Assembly: GCA_026898455.1 (NCBI GenBank) | Contig: JAPKLW010001562.1 | Span: 108,700 to 172,699 of the forward strand | Length of the DNA: 64,000 bases | Source: Plectranthus barbatus | Lineage: Eukaryota; Streptophyta; Magnoliopsida; Lamiales; Lamiaceae | Reading direction: 5' to 3' | Part shown: positions 53,110 to 63,655 of the stretch, one piece after another | Layout of the letters: the number at the start of each line of letters is the position of its first letter | Numbering within the stretch: the stretch's first letter is position 1 | The notes under the pieces: model-generated | Database searches by the model: none | Told to the model about the DNA's origin: nothing | Seen by the model: the letters and a program-made list of their open reading frames with translations, nothing else | Translations under genes and position numbers: made by a program

Positions 53110-56100
53110 ATGGCGGAATCATCCAACCGTTCAAATCCCCCTACCAAATCGTCCGGAAGGCCAAGCATTCCCGACAAACCAAAACAATTTCAGCCTACTT
53201 TCACAGTCATATTCAAGAAGGAGCAGATTAATGAATCAGTCACCCATGGGCGCATAGTGTCCATTGCTCTTGGTAGAGCGCCTGGAGAACTTACCATTGA
53301 ACAATGGAGGGCGGCTCAAGTGCAGAAGGGCAAAATCTTGTACGAGCCTCTATTTAGAAAATACTATGACACTTGGCTTATCAAGCGACTCGATCATGAA
53401 GGCCTTTTGAAGTACATGACGGTAGAATCTATCAAGTTCCGACCTCACTTGGTTGCAGAATTCTTTACCAGAGGCTTAACTGATAAAAGCGAGAAGTTTT
53501 TCACCACAAACGTCTTGGGCACCAAGATAGTGGTAAGCTTAGAAGTGCTATCCGAAATGTATGGCTTAAGATTGGATGGGAAGGATATTGCCACCTATAA
53601 TGTGATTGATGGTGAAGAGATGAAGAGGAGGTGACTCACGTGGAAGAAAGCAACCTTTACCGACAAGTGGAAGGTGGTTGCACCGTTGAAATTGCTAGAA
53701 GAACCTATGAAAGGTTTAGCCCAAATGGTCATACAAATGTTTGTGGGAGAAGTTGGCTCACTTTCAGAGTTAATTGCAAAGAAATTTGCGGTTATGATGG
53801 TCATTGAAGACTGAATTTAAGGAAATTCATCTACTCAAAATGGTTGGTGCATGTGTAAAAGAACAAGAACATAAAGATGGAGCATACGTTCACTCAGGAC
53901 GTGGGTTTTGGAATCAAGATAAGTCATTTTCTTGAAGGGATCATACCCAAAGAGAAGCGTTGTCGTGGAGAGAATTTGGTACCCACTGATTACTTACCGC
54001 CAACTAGGAAGCAACAACCTGCAAAGGACTTGAGGAGGACTATAATTTCAAGAGGGAAAAGTAATGTTGACCCCAACGAACCAATCTCTGATGAAGAAGA
54101 GCCTTATTAAGGCGACATGGTTATGCAGAAAGCGATTCCCTTGAATGCTGAGGAAATCGAGGCAGAAAAGATGCAAGCAAAATAGGATGATCTGTTCCAG
54201 GAGTTTGAGAGCCTGCAAGAAATCACTCAGCTAGATCCCTCCATGAAGCTTGTGGTGAAGAAGAAGCAAATGCAGAAGACTCCCTAGCAGAGGAAGAGGA
54301 AGTCGGCAGATGCTGAGGGACAAGCAAAGAAGAAGGGAAGAACTGATCTGTTCTAAAGATCAACGATTCAGCTTCCAGTTCCCGTAGTGGACACTACTCT
54401 ACCTATTCCTGATGTTACCAAGAGTGCAGAAGAACTTCATTTGAGCAAGCCATCAAGGAAACCAAGAGAAAGCTGGTGTTCACTGCAGATGAGCAGGATG
54501 CGTGGAAGAAGAGACGATAGAAGAAAGCACTGAAAAAGGCGAAAGAACAAAAAGAGTTTGATAATGCGATGCTGAAGATAACGCTCGAGCAAATGGATGC
54601 TCGTTATAAGAAAGTCAAAGATGCCTATGAGGAGCGTAATACCAGGATGCAAACCACTGACGAACCTGAACGTGTTACTCGGAAGGATGTTGAGAAAGCA
54701 AGTATCGCCAAAGGCAAGAAGAAGGTCAATTATGCAGAGGAAGTTGTTGAAAATCCAAACGCCCTGTCGGATGCTGATTTTGACAAGATGTAGAAGGAGG
54801 AAGGCGCTTTTGATGACCTTCAAGATGTGCCAATAAAAGGTTCAGGCGGTCCTATGATCAAGCAGACTCCCACGCAAGAGGAAGGAAATGTTGTTGTTTA
54901 GATTGAACAACCCATCACTGTGTATGGGGGAAGTGATGGTGCTGGTGTTGGTGTTTAAAAGTATTAACAAACAGACTGCTGAGCAAGGAGCTAGCAGTGA
55001 TGTTGAGAAAGGTGTGGAATAGACTGCTGCGCAAGGAGGAAGCAGTTCTGTAGTGGAAAATGTGATTGCGGAAGAACAGCTTGTTGCGCAAAGAGGAAAC
55101 CAAGTAGTTACTATTATTACTGAAAAAGATTTGATGCAGAACAAAGACAAAATCATTTTTTAGAAAGAAGAAGACTATGCAGCAGCGCAAGGGAATACTG
55201 ACCTTGAGAACAGAACAAATGAGATTGAAGCAACTGCTGAGGTAGTCACACTGATAGCTGAGCAGCAAACTGAACCGACAGCTGAAAAGGAAATTGCTGA
55301 AATGGAAGGTGTTGAGAGGGAAGCTATGGAGAAAGAAGTTGCTACCTCGCTCGATGTTGAAACCAGGGCCAGATTAAAGGCCAACCTCACTGCGAGCGTG
55401 AAAGCAAAGAATGAGCAGTATCTACATGACTTGGGATTGTATCCATCTAAAATCCTAGAATGGAATTCAGGCGCAGATACTACCTTCGTGCTCGAAAAGA
55501 CCATTGAATATTTGTGGTAGAGACGTATTCCGGTTCCTACCTCTCCTGATGTCTCTAGTATTTCATTTAGTGACATTCCAAGTGATGAGGACTTGGAGAT
55601 GACTAGGAGTGCTGAAGCCGCCGAGGGGTTCATGATGCTCGCTGGAGATGAATCTGTTTTCTGACCGAAGACATTGAGAGTTGCGATGGAAGGGCAACTA
55701 GATATGAGGTTCAAGGCAAAGCGAATTGCCCACTGGTGCCCTCCTGTCACTGTTAAAGATGAGAAGAATGAGGATCTCATTCCATGCATGGGCCAAGGAA
55801 ATTTTTGTCTTCATTGAAGCTCAGATCGCAGAAGAATTTGAGACCTCCTACGCTGCTGAATTCTCAAGTGAGTATCCTGATCCTGATTTCAGAGATGGAT
55901 ATTTTATGATTATGCCACCCATGAGCTCCACTATAAAGACCAAGCAATAATGATGGCTCGAATGGGTCTGAACTACTGGAGAAGTGAAGAGAATTGGGTA
56001 GATGACTGGATGAACCAGATGTCCAAAAGGTAATGCTCTGAGAAGCAAGTTGTGGCTAAGCTAAGGAAGTTCAAAGAACACAGAGCTCTAACTGGTAATC

Positions 56101-56739
56101 TCTCCTTGCCTGCTTCTGAGTATGCCGTTGCTAAAACATCCTCATCCAGAGTGACATTCAAATCCCCTGCAACAAGAAGGCAGATGGTTGCAACTGCTGA
56201 GTTGTGAGCAAAATTGGCTGAAGAAAAAGCTGCAAAGAAGTGGGCAGAGGATCAAAGGAAGATGATGGAGTTTAGTGAGAGAATACTGATCACCTTGGCT
56301 AATATCCCTTCTCGGATAGATAGCTTTAAGACTCCCTCTCCAGTTGCTGCTTAAGAAGAACTATTTCAAGACAATGAACCCACTACAGCAGAGGATGTTG
56401 ATCCGACTGCAAATCCATCTCAGGCGCTAACAACCACCACTGACATTCCTACCTTCTCTGGTCAAATGGTGATATCTCTGGAATCCCCAACTATGACAGT
56501 TGAGCATCTGAGCTCTAGCCCCTTTCATAGAGAACTCCAAATATACATTCATGTTGTGGTAGAGAAGAAAGTCGAAGAACAGGTTGTGCCTATCATGAAA
56601 GCTGAAGTGAGAACCAAGTGGGCGAGGCAAAGGTAGAACTCTGCTAAACTTTGCAGGACGACTTTGAAACCTTCTCCACCGACCTTTTAGTTGCGATCAA
56701 TAAGGGGGAAGAGAAGAGGTTAACACAAGAAGCAGAGCG
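53110..56739 (+). pseudogene. S3 env-like ORF
   Basis: It opens at ATG 53110 and stays open to 53632 (TGA in place of CGA). Blocks shared with S2: FKKEQINESVTHGRIVSIA, LVAEFFTRG, GTKIVVSLEVLSEMYGLR and KISHFLEGIIPKEK. A Lys/Glu-rich coiled-coil-like part lies at 54480-54800, and degenerate Gln/Gly repeats at 54850-55100. A region with KNEQYLHDLGLYPSKILEW (about 55409-55465) corresponds to S2 at about 34270. More than eight stops or shifts are present. It is cut by the LTR at 56740. No membrane segment is seen, so the name env-like rests on position only. Confidence 0.7.
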
Positions 56740-57304
56740 TGTAGGGATTTAATGGCGAACCGAACCGCCAAATCCAAATAAACTCGGACCGTTCATGGAT
56801 GTTGAGAACAATTACAAAACGATAAAACCCTAGCATGATCCTATGAATTTAATGCGGTGGATTTCAAGTTTACCTTAACTCTGTAGGGTCTGATACGATC
56901 TTTCGTGTTTGAATTACAATCCCTCGATTCAACCACGCGATTTGATTAAAATCGCGGAAATAGAAATTATAACCAGATCTAATTTCAAGAATTAATCAAA
57001 AGAAAAGAGAAAGGGAAGAAATTTGTTCTCCAGATTAGATCTTCAGATCTGTATCCAAATGTTGTTCAATCCTTCTACTGGTGAGGATTCCACTGGACTG
57101 TGAATGTTTAGGCTAGAGTCAAAATCCTTCATCTACCAAACACACAAGAGCCGCGCACTGCCTCTCTCTCCTAGGGTTTTTTGTGATTTTGAACTAAACT
57201 AGGGTTTGTGAGAGAGAATTGTCCATTAATAGACCTAGGGTTGCAAACCCTAATGGGCTACTGGGCTAGACCTGTGACCTAATACAAATAATAAAGTGGG
57301 CATA
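56740..57304 (-). repeat. Minus-strand Copia LTR, T1/T2 family, 3' part
   Basis: Read on the minus strand it ends CCCTACA at 56740 and matches the second half of the T2 LTR (for example the 'cccactttattatttg' and 'gcccattagggtt' words). It is cut at 57304 by the Athila LTR. The rest should lie beyond the Athila copy, right of the window. Confidence 0.75.
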
Positions 57305-58643
57305 TGATCAGTGTAAAATCTATAGATTAATTATAGCAACAGTGGCAAATGAATTTATAAGAACCCTAAGGTTATCGAATCCAGGGGAATTGTATAACAA
57401 AACTATCCTATGTACTAATTATGATCCTAAGATTTATTGTTTGAGTGAACAGAAAATCAGGGTTATGATTTGGAAAATAAAGATAACAATACTTGAAAAT
57501 TAAAGAGGTTTTGAAATCAAATGAAAGAAACACAGATTCTAGGGAAGAATTCTTATTATGGATAACATGTAGAACTAATTAAATTAACAGGTGGAATACT
57601 GCAATAATGCTATATTTCCTTGGTTGGGCAAATATAACCTAGATTACTAATTAGTGACTATCTCCGCTCGGTCTCAAGAACACAAAATTAGTCAATCTGA
57701 TAAGCAAATCAGTTCAATCCCTACAGTCTAATACATCTCATTGGACAGTATAGAGTGTATCATGCATTCCCTATCTCACTATCAATATTCACCTCTCGGT
57801 CCTTCTATCAATAGCTAGACATCTAAATTAATCGTAACCTCTCAGTCCTTGAATTAATTTAGAACTAGAAAATAATCACAAGAATCATGAATCTAATTAA
57901 TTAATCCTAACATGCATCCATAATAATATCAAACCCTAGAACCCGCTAGGGTTTCTAGCCACTCATCGCAGATAGAAATCCAAATGAAAACATATTAAAT
58001 TGCATAAAAGTAAACAACGAACAAGAAAATAAAAGGGTTTCGTGTTTCCCAACTCTCAAAACTCTAAAAACTGAAAAATATGATGATGCATACTGAAAAA
58101 GTCGAATTTATTAGGTATTTATAAGGGTGGATGTGTATCCTATCAAATCTAGGGCTAAAGATATGAATAAATCCGATTTTCACCAATTTCCCGCGCCAGC
58201 AGACTCGCGTCGATCGATGTGGATTAGCGTTGATCGACGTGGCTCTTCCTTCAGTGTCGATCGATGTGGATTCACGTCGATCGATGTGGTCCTGACTCGC
58301 CCCCTTCTAAGCGGTCTTACGGTTTTGGCCATAACTTCCTCTCCCGAACTCCGATTGACCCGATTCTAGTTGCGTTGGAGAGCTAACTCAAAGCTTCATC
58401 CATTGCTATGCGCCAATAGCCCAAATTCCTCTTGTGGAAGAACTTTTCACTGCTACTCTTACACGTCAATGCTTTCGGAACGGTTTTCAAGTGAATTTGG
58501 CCTATAACCTGTAGAAACACACCAAAGTACGCATAATACCACCCAATATAGACTCATGCATAAAATATATATATAAACTCAATAAAATTACATAAAATAG
58601 TGGAAAATAATATAGATAAGCGAGTAAAATAATGAGCTTATCA
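57305..58643 (-). repeat. 3' LTR of the Athila minus copy
   Basis: It is 1339 bp; on the minus strand it starts TGATAAGC and ends TGATCA. TATA-like CTTATAAATA is at 58116-58125. A palindrome cluster lies at 58207-58289. Confidence 0.88.
58207..58289 (-). repeat. Palindrome cluster in the minus-copy LTR
   Basis: Four units: gcgtcgatcgatgtgg, gcgttgatcgacgtgg, tgtcgatcgatgtgg and acgtcgatcgatgtgg. Confidence 0.85.
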
Positions 58644-58655
58644 AACCCCCCAAAC
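58644..58655 (-). promoter_or_regulatory. Polypurine tract of the Athila minus copy
   Basis: GTTTGGGGGGTT on the minus strand directly precedes the LTR start. Confidence 0.75.
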
Positions 58656-60258
58656 TTGAACGTTTGATTGTCCTCAATCAATAGGCAAGAAAGAAATCAA
58701 AAGATCATGCGATTAAAGTGCAATGCCTCACAAGGTTCATCACAGTCAAGGGTCAAAAATCCACTACACACAAGCAATTTGAAAGAGACGGAAAATTCAT
58801 CAATAGTGGAAGAACTCACGGGAAGTGTATCGATCAACTCTCAAGTGTTCAAGGTATAGATGAAAGCACTCAACAACATGTATGAAGAACTTTCTACCAT
58901 ATGCTTGCACATTTTCTAATATCTCCACTGCTAGAATGTGCACACAAGTCTAGAATCAAAAAGGACTTTCATTAGGTTGTAATGTAGGCTTTTTGTGAAG
59001 GGTAGGGAAAATTTGGGCAAGTGACTAAATTAAGTTTAGTTGATCATTCTCAACCGACGCAACCACCATCTATTCATCATTCAACCTTCTCCTAATATTT
59101 TCAACAAACTCATTTTTTTTTTCTCTGTCTCATTTTGAATCTCTTATGCTCTTTTTGATAATTTTGTATTCTTTTCTTTTCAGAGAGCTTATGAGAATTC
59201 TAATTATTTCTTTGAGCTTTTTTTTTCACACATCTTTTCACCACTAATTTATATTTTCTTATCTCCATCTCACAATCATTCCACCCCATATACCACAACT
59301 CAAGACATGAGCGAAACCAATACTTCTTCTTAATCTCATAGACAAGGAAAGAAAAAAATTTTATATTGGCTCAAAAGTGGCTAACTAGGAAAAATATAAT
59401 ATGAAGGGACAATGTTTAGGGAATTGGGCTAGCAAAGATGGCCTAAGATCATTTCCTAAATTTGTGCACACTATGTAGTCTCAACACAGAAAATAGGCAT
59501 GTTCTAGAGAAATAAAAACACACATGTGAATCTCACATCAAACGAAATAAAGGCTCAAAATCTCACACAAGGGTTTAAAATTTTCTTCCATGGTCAATTT
59601 CAAATCAGCTCAGTCAGCATGCAAGCATAAGTGTCAAATCAATCCTATCATGCGGTATTCTACATTCATAGGCATCTAACCACAATCACAATTAATTCAA
59701 ACTTAACCCTCAACCGATTCTAATCTCACAATCTCATTCGGGTTATATCAAAACTTAAAAATTTTCCCCAAAAATAGAATAAAAATAAAATTTAAGGCGG
59801 ATTATTTACGGGAAACAGAATAAATATAAGATAGAACGTTCCATCTCTTGTCCACATTCCCCAAACTTATTTCCAACTCGAAGAGTGGAAGAAGTTTGAA
59901 AATCAGACAAAAGAGGGAACGATACCTGGTAGTTGATCTCAGACATCAACTTTTTATCCCCCCGGAGTCTTCGAACATCACACGACATGAAATAATTGTT
60001 GTTGCCACATCGCATCTATTGATGCCGGATGGCATCGATCGACGTGAAGCCTTCTTGCAACCCTCTCCTTGGATCAAGTGTATCCCAACGGTCGGTTGCT
60101 CGGCGTTGATCGATGCTAGGCTGCGTCGATCGACGTCGAGCTGTACTCAAAATTTTTTTATTATTTTTTTAATTAAACTGCAAAATAACTGTTAACACAA
60201 AAATAATAGAAATTCAAAATAAAAAAAAACGAAAATTAAAAAGGGAATACGGAAAAGT
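58656..60258 (-). other. Non-coding 3' region of the Athila minus copy
   Basis: This 1.6-kb AT-rich region holds palindrome units at 60010-60139 and no open frame with known motifs. The env-like ORF of copy B is not present. Confidence 0.7.
60010..60139 (-). repeat. Palindrome cluster in the minus-copy 3' region
   Basis: Units: gcatctattgatgcc, gcatcgatcgacgtg, gcgttgatcgatgc and gcgtcgatcgacgtc. Confidence 0.8.
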
Positions 60259-60274
60259 TTGGGTTACCTCCCAA
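60259..60274 (-). repeat. Conserved Athila 3' hairpin (minus copy)
   Basis: TTGGG and CCCAA (60259-60263 and 60270-60274) flank TTACCT, i.e. AGGTAA on the coding strand. It lies 42 bp after the protease stop. Confidence 0.7.
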
Positions 60275-60315
60275 CAAGTGTTTGATTTAACATCGCAGCT
60301 CGACGATTCCTCAAA

Positions 60316-61167
60316 TCACCGCCAGAGAGGTTGGGTCCAGACTCGCCGACCTTTGGCATCCACCATGTAAACCTTCCGCTCTTTGACAATGGTGGTGATC
60401 GCAGAAAAAGGCGGCGTAGTTGACACTTTCATCCCTTCGTTTCCTCGCTCCCACTCAATGGCAGCTGCTTCCTCCTCCTCAGAATCATCTCCTTCTTCAG
60501 TAGTGGAGATTCGATTGCACTCCTCTTTCTTCTTGCTCTTGTCGATCACAAAGGTGATCTTCTCATCGTTCGCTCGGAGTGTGATCTCGCCGCCTCGACA
60601 GTCAATGAGAGCGGCGCTAGAGTCGAGAAACTCACGCCCCAAGATCATGGGCATGTTCTCGTTCTCCTTCATCTCGTGTACTACAAAATCTGTAGGAAAA
60701 ATGAGATGGCCCATGCGAATGAGCACATCCTCTAGTATACCTTTTGGGCGGGACACAGACCGGCCCGCCATCTGCAGGGTGATCATCGTGGGCCTCATCT
60801 CTCTGATGTTGAGACGCTTGTAGATGGAGTACGGCATCAGGTTGATACTGGCCCCAATATCACATAGTACTCTCTCGAACGTGTGTCCCCCAATCTCAAC
60901 CGGAATAGATAAGCATCTAGGATCGCTTCTCTTGATGGGCACCTGCTTTTGAAGTAGCAGGTTGCACTGTTCGTGGATCTTCACCGTCTCGTTCTCCACA
61001 AATTGCTTCTTTTCACTCATCAATTTCCGAAGGTACTTCATGTACCCCGGAATCTCCTTTAGTGCTTCGATCAGCGGGATGTTGATGCTGACCTTCTTCA
61101 GATTCTCCACAAATCTGGAGAACTTCTCGTCCTCTTTCTGCTTCGCGAACTGCTGTGGGAATGGCAT
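60316..61167 (-). CDS. Athila protease region, open reading frame
   Basis: The 283-codon open frame starts at MPFPQQFAKQKEDEKF; in the live element it would be part of the gag-protease polyprotein rather than start here. VSINIPLIEAL and the catalytic block LCDIGASINLMPYSIYK (D-I-G at about 60854) are followed by MILGREFLDSSAALIDC at about 60606-60656. A Glu-rich C-terminal part ends with RRVWTQPLW. It would cleave the polyprotein in the particle. It is intact while copies A and B are broken. RT, which normally follows in Athila, is absent. Confidence 0.9.
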   Translation of the reverse strand: MPFPQQFAKQKEDEKFSRFVENLKKVSINIPLIEALKEIPGYMKYLRKLMSEKKQFVENETVKIHEQCNLLLQKQVPIKRSDPRCLSIPVEIGGHTFERVLCDIGASINLMPYSIYKRLNIREMRPTMITLQMAGRSVSRPKGILEDVLIRMGHLIFPTDFVVHEMKENENMPMILGREFLDSSAALIDCRGGEITLRANDEKITFVIDKSKKKEECNRISTTEEGDDSEEEEAAAIEWERGNEGMKVSTTPPFSAITTIVKERKVYMVDAKGRRVWTQPLWR

Positions 61168-61655
61168 AGGAGGGGGTTAATCTTTAGACTGCTTCAGCTT
61201 TGTGCCTGGAACAGGCTTCTGCGTCTATCGACGCAGTGTGGTGTCGATCGATGTGGCTCTCTCTTCGGCATCGATCGACGCGGTAGGTCCGTCGCTCAAC
61301 GTGGATCTCTCTTCTGCGTCGATCGACGCGAGAGGTGCGTCGATCAATGTGGATTCATCCCCTGCGTAATTTTTCTCCTTTTCACCTCCAGACTCATTCA
61401 CAACCATCTCGGGATTCTTGTAGCTCGTCCCAGACCTCAGAGTGACGATCTTGCAGTCTTTTTGAATCCTTGGGTTCACCTCCGTTGTGCTCGGAAGCTG
61501 TCCAGGCTTGTGTTGGTTGCTAGTGTGGTGGCAATCTGGCTCAATTGCGTGTCCATCATCTGAAGGTGTTTCGTCATCAGCTGCATGTAGTTGGCCATCC
61601 CCTTCACTTCGGTTTCTACTTTCCCAAACCGATTGTCGGAGCTCTTGATAAATTT
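61168..61655 (-). pseudogene. Linker of the Athila minus copy with SID repeats
   Basis: This Ser/Asp/Glu-rich linker contains ASIDAEERSTL and ASIDAEERATSID, encoded by palindrome units (61209-61350). NPEMVVNESGGEKEKN lies upstream. A stop stands between it and the protease start (about 61177). On the N-terminal side it runs into eroded gag end sequence. Confidence 0.75.
61209..61350 (-). repeat. Palindrome cluster in the minus-copy linker (coding)
   Basis: Units: gcgtctatcgacgc, tgtcgatcgatgtgg, gcatcgatcgacgcgg, gtcgctcaacgtgg, gcgtcgatcgacgcg and gcgtcgatcaatgtgg, read on the minus strand mostly as SID or LID. Confidence 0.85.
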
Positions 61656-62945
61656 CTAAAGCGTCTCCTCCAGCACAGACTTCTTTCTTTCCACAATCTC
61701 TCCTCCTGTACCTACATCAAAACCAGGTGGAGGGTGTTCTGCAGCAGAAGGGTTAGAATGAAAAACCAGGGTGAGATCGCCCATGGTTGTAATGATACCC
61801 TTGATTGCCTCGGTAGTAATTGTGATAACCACAACCAATGTAGTTCACCTCCATCCCGACAATTCCAGACAAACTTCTTGCACCCCGGTTGATGTAGTCG
61901 GCCTCCACCGAACAATAGCCATGCTTGGCTCTGCAACAGCTGCAACTTGTGTTGTGCTCAATTTTTCAATCTCCTCCCGGAGCTTTTTCACCTCAGCAAC
62001 CACATCAATTTTTGACTTGGCTTCCACAGCTTTGACCGGAATCTGTCTCTCAGTTGGCCATGGGTGGCTATTCAGTGCCATGTCTGCCAGCAACCTCATG
62101 CTCTCTGCACCACTCTTCTTCATCAGTATCCCACCAGCAGATGCATCAACCAACTCCTTCATGTGAGGATTCAAACCCTCATAGAAATGGCACACTTGCA
62201 TCTCCAGATCGATACCATGTCCAGGACAGAGTCGTAGAAGCTCTTTGTATCTCTTCCAGGCCTCGTAGAGTGACTCATCATACATCTTCTTGAAGGTAGT
62301 AATGGCAGCTTTCCTCTTCAGCAGCAGGCTCGGTGGGAAGTAGTTGGTAAGGAACTCTGCTCGAAGCTCCTCCCATGTCCCGATTTGACTCTTATCCAGT
62401 CCAGCAAACCAAGACCGTGCCTCGTCTCTGAGTGAGAACGAGAACAGTCTCATTCTGATTACATCTTGGGTTACTCCATTCTGCTTCACAGTGTTACACA
62501 CCTCAATGAATTGGTTGAGGTGGGTATATGGATCCTCTACAGCTCTCCCAGCAAACTGATTTTGCTGCACCATCTGAATAAGGCCTGTGTGTAGCTCAAA
62601 GTTGTTGGCATCGATGCCAACTCTGAATCCGGCCTCCGCTTGCTATGGAAGAAATCGATCCAAGATGGACCTTTGCGGAACCACAATCTGCCTGTTGTTC
62701 AACTCTGCCAGTCTTGCAGCTTGCTCTGCTTGAGTAGCCTGGGCTGCTTGCAGTTTTGCTCTTAGCTGTTGTACTTCATTCACAAATTGCCTCTGCTCCT
62801 CGGGAGTCATATTTTGTAGAGGTGCTTCAGGATTCTCAGCAATCTCTCGCTGTTTTTCTTTTCCTTTCTTTTTGATTTTCCTGCAGGTTGCTTCAATTTC
62901 AGGGACAAAGGCCTCGAGTGTTTTTCCTTTGGCTCGCGTGTTCAT
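61656..62945 (-). pseudogene. gag: Athila gag, minus copy
   Basis: ATG at 62945 opens MNTRAKGKTLEAFVPEIEAT, the same start as copy B. A Gln/Ala-rich coiled-coil-like part (QQLRAKLQAAQATQAEQAARL) follows. TAG at 62643-62645 sits one base from CAG. The gag domain (VEDPYTHLNQFIEVCN, DEARSWFAGL, WEELRAEFLTNYFPP, LRLCPGHGIDLEMQ) is open for 242 codons to 61845, where a frameshift leads to the Gly/Tyr/Asn-rich tail (about 61780-61840) and EHPPPGFDVGTGGEIVERKK. Gag builds the particle. Confidence 0.88.
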
Positions 62946-62982
62946 GCACCTGCGCAAAAAATAGGTAGATATCAGTTCGGTG

Positions 62983-63080
62983 TCGATCGACGTGGAATGC
63001 AAGAAAGTGGTCGGCATCGATCAACGCAAGGTGTGTGTCAATCGACGCAACAAAAATGGATCGACGTTGATCGACGTGGG
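62983..63080 (-). repeat. Palindrome cluster in the minus-copy leader
   Basis: Units: tgtcgatcgacgtgg, gcatcgatcaacgc, gtcaatcgacgc and gatcgacgttgatcgacgtgg, in the untranslated leader between primer site and gag, as in copy B. Confidence 0.85.
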
Positions 63081-63177
63081 ATGCAGACACGGAACTAATG
63101 CACGCACACGTATAGAAAAATAAAACTCAATCCAGCAAATCCTAGAACATACTAGTAACAAGATAAAATCTAACAAC

Positions 63178-63195
63178 TCCCCGGTAACGGCGCCA
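63178..63195 (-). promoter_or_regulatory. Primer binding site, tRNA-Asp, minus copy
   Basis: On the minus strand TGGCGCCGTTACCGGGGA, one change from copy B. It lies three bases from the LTR end at 63199. Confidence 0.85.
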
Positions 63196-63198
63196 ATT

Positions 63199-63655
63199 TG
63201 ATCACTTTAAAATCTACAGATCAATTATAGCAACAGTGGCAAATAAATTTATAAGAACCCTAAGGTTATCGAATTTAGGGGAATTGTATAACGAAACTAT
63301 CCTATGTACTAATTATGATCCTAAGATTTATTGTTTGAGTGAACAGAAAATCAGGGTTTTGATTTGGAAAATAAAGATGACAATACTTGAAAATTAAAGA
63401 GGTTTTGAAATCAAATGAAATGAACACAGATTCTAGGGAAGAATTCTTATTATGAATAACATGTAGAACCAATTAAATTAACAGTTGGAATACTGCAATA
63501 ATGTTATATTTCCTTGGTTGGGCAAATATAACCTAGATTACTAATTAGTGACTATCTCCGCTCGGTCTCTAGAACACCAAATTAGTCAATCTGATAAGCA
63601 AATCAGTTCAATCACTACAGTCTAATACATCTCATTGGATAGTATAGAGTGTATC
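63199..63655 (-). repeat. 5' LTR of the Athila minus copy (part)
   Basis: It matches 57305-57761 over the full 457 bp with scattered differences. It is cut at 63656 by a Copia LTR. Confidence 0.9.

Larger units (their letters stand above)
35658..56739 (+). mobile_element. Sirevirus-like Copia element S3, with nested inserts
   Basis: It has the same order as S2: primer site, gag, TAA, protease, integrase, RT, RNase H, hairpin array and env-like ORF. The integrase is split twice, by a TIR element (39042-39913) and by Copia T2 (40314-48602). The pol to env-like spacer is about 1.6 kb longer than in S2 and holds a second hairpin array. The 3' end of the env-like ORF is cut at 56740 by a minus-strand LTR; the 3' LTR is not in the window. 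Confidence 0.8.

Noticed and set aside
55175..55789. Long minus-strand open frame (204 codons)
   Set aside because: It lies opposite the S3 env-like ORF and is composed of Ser/Phe-rich text mirrored from Glu/Ala codons. No motif or start signal.
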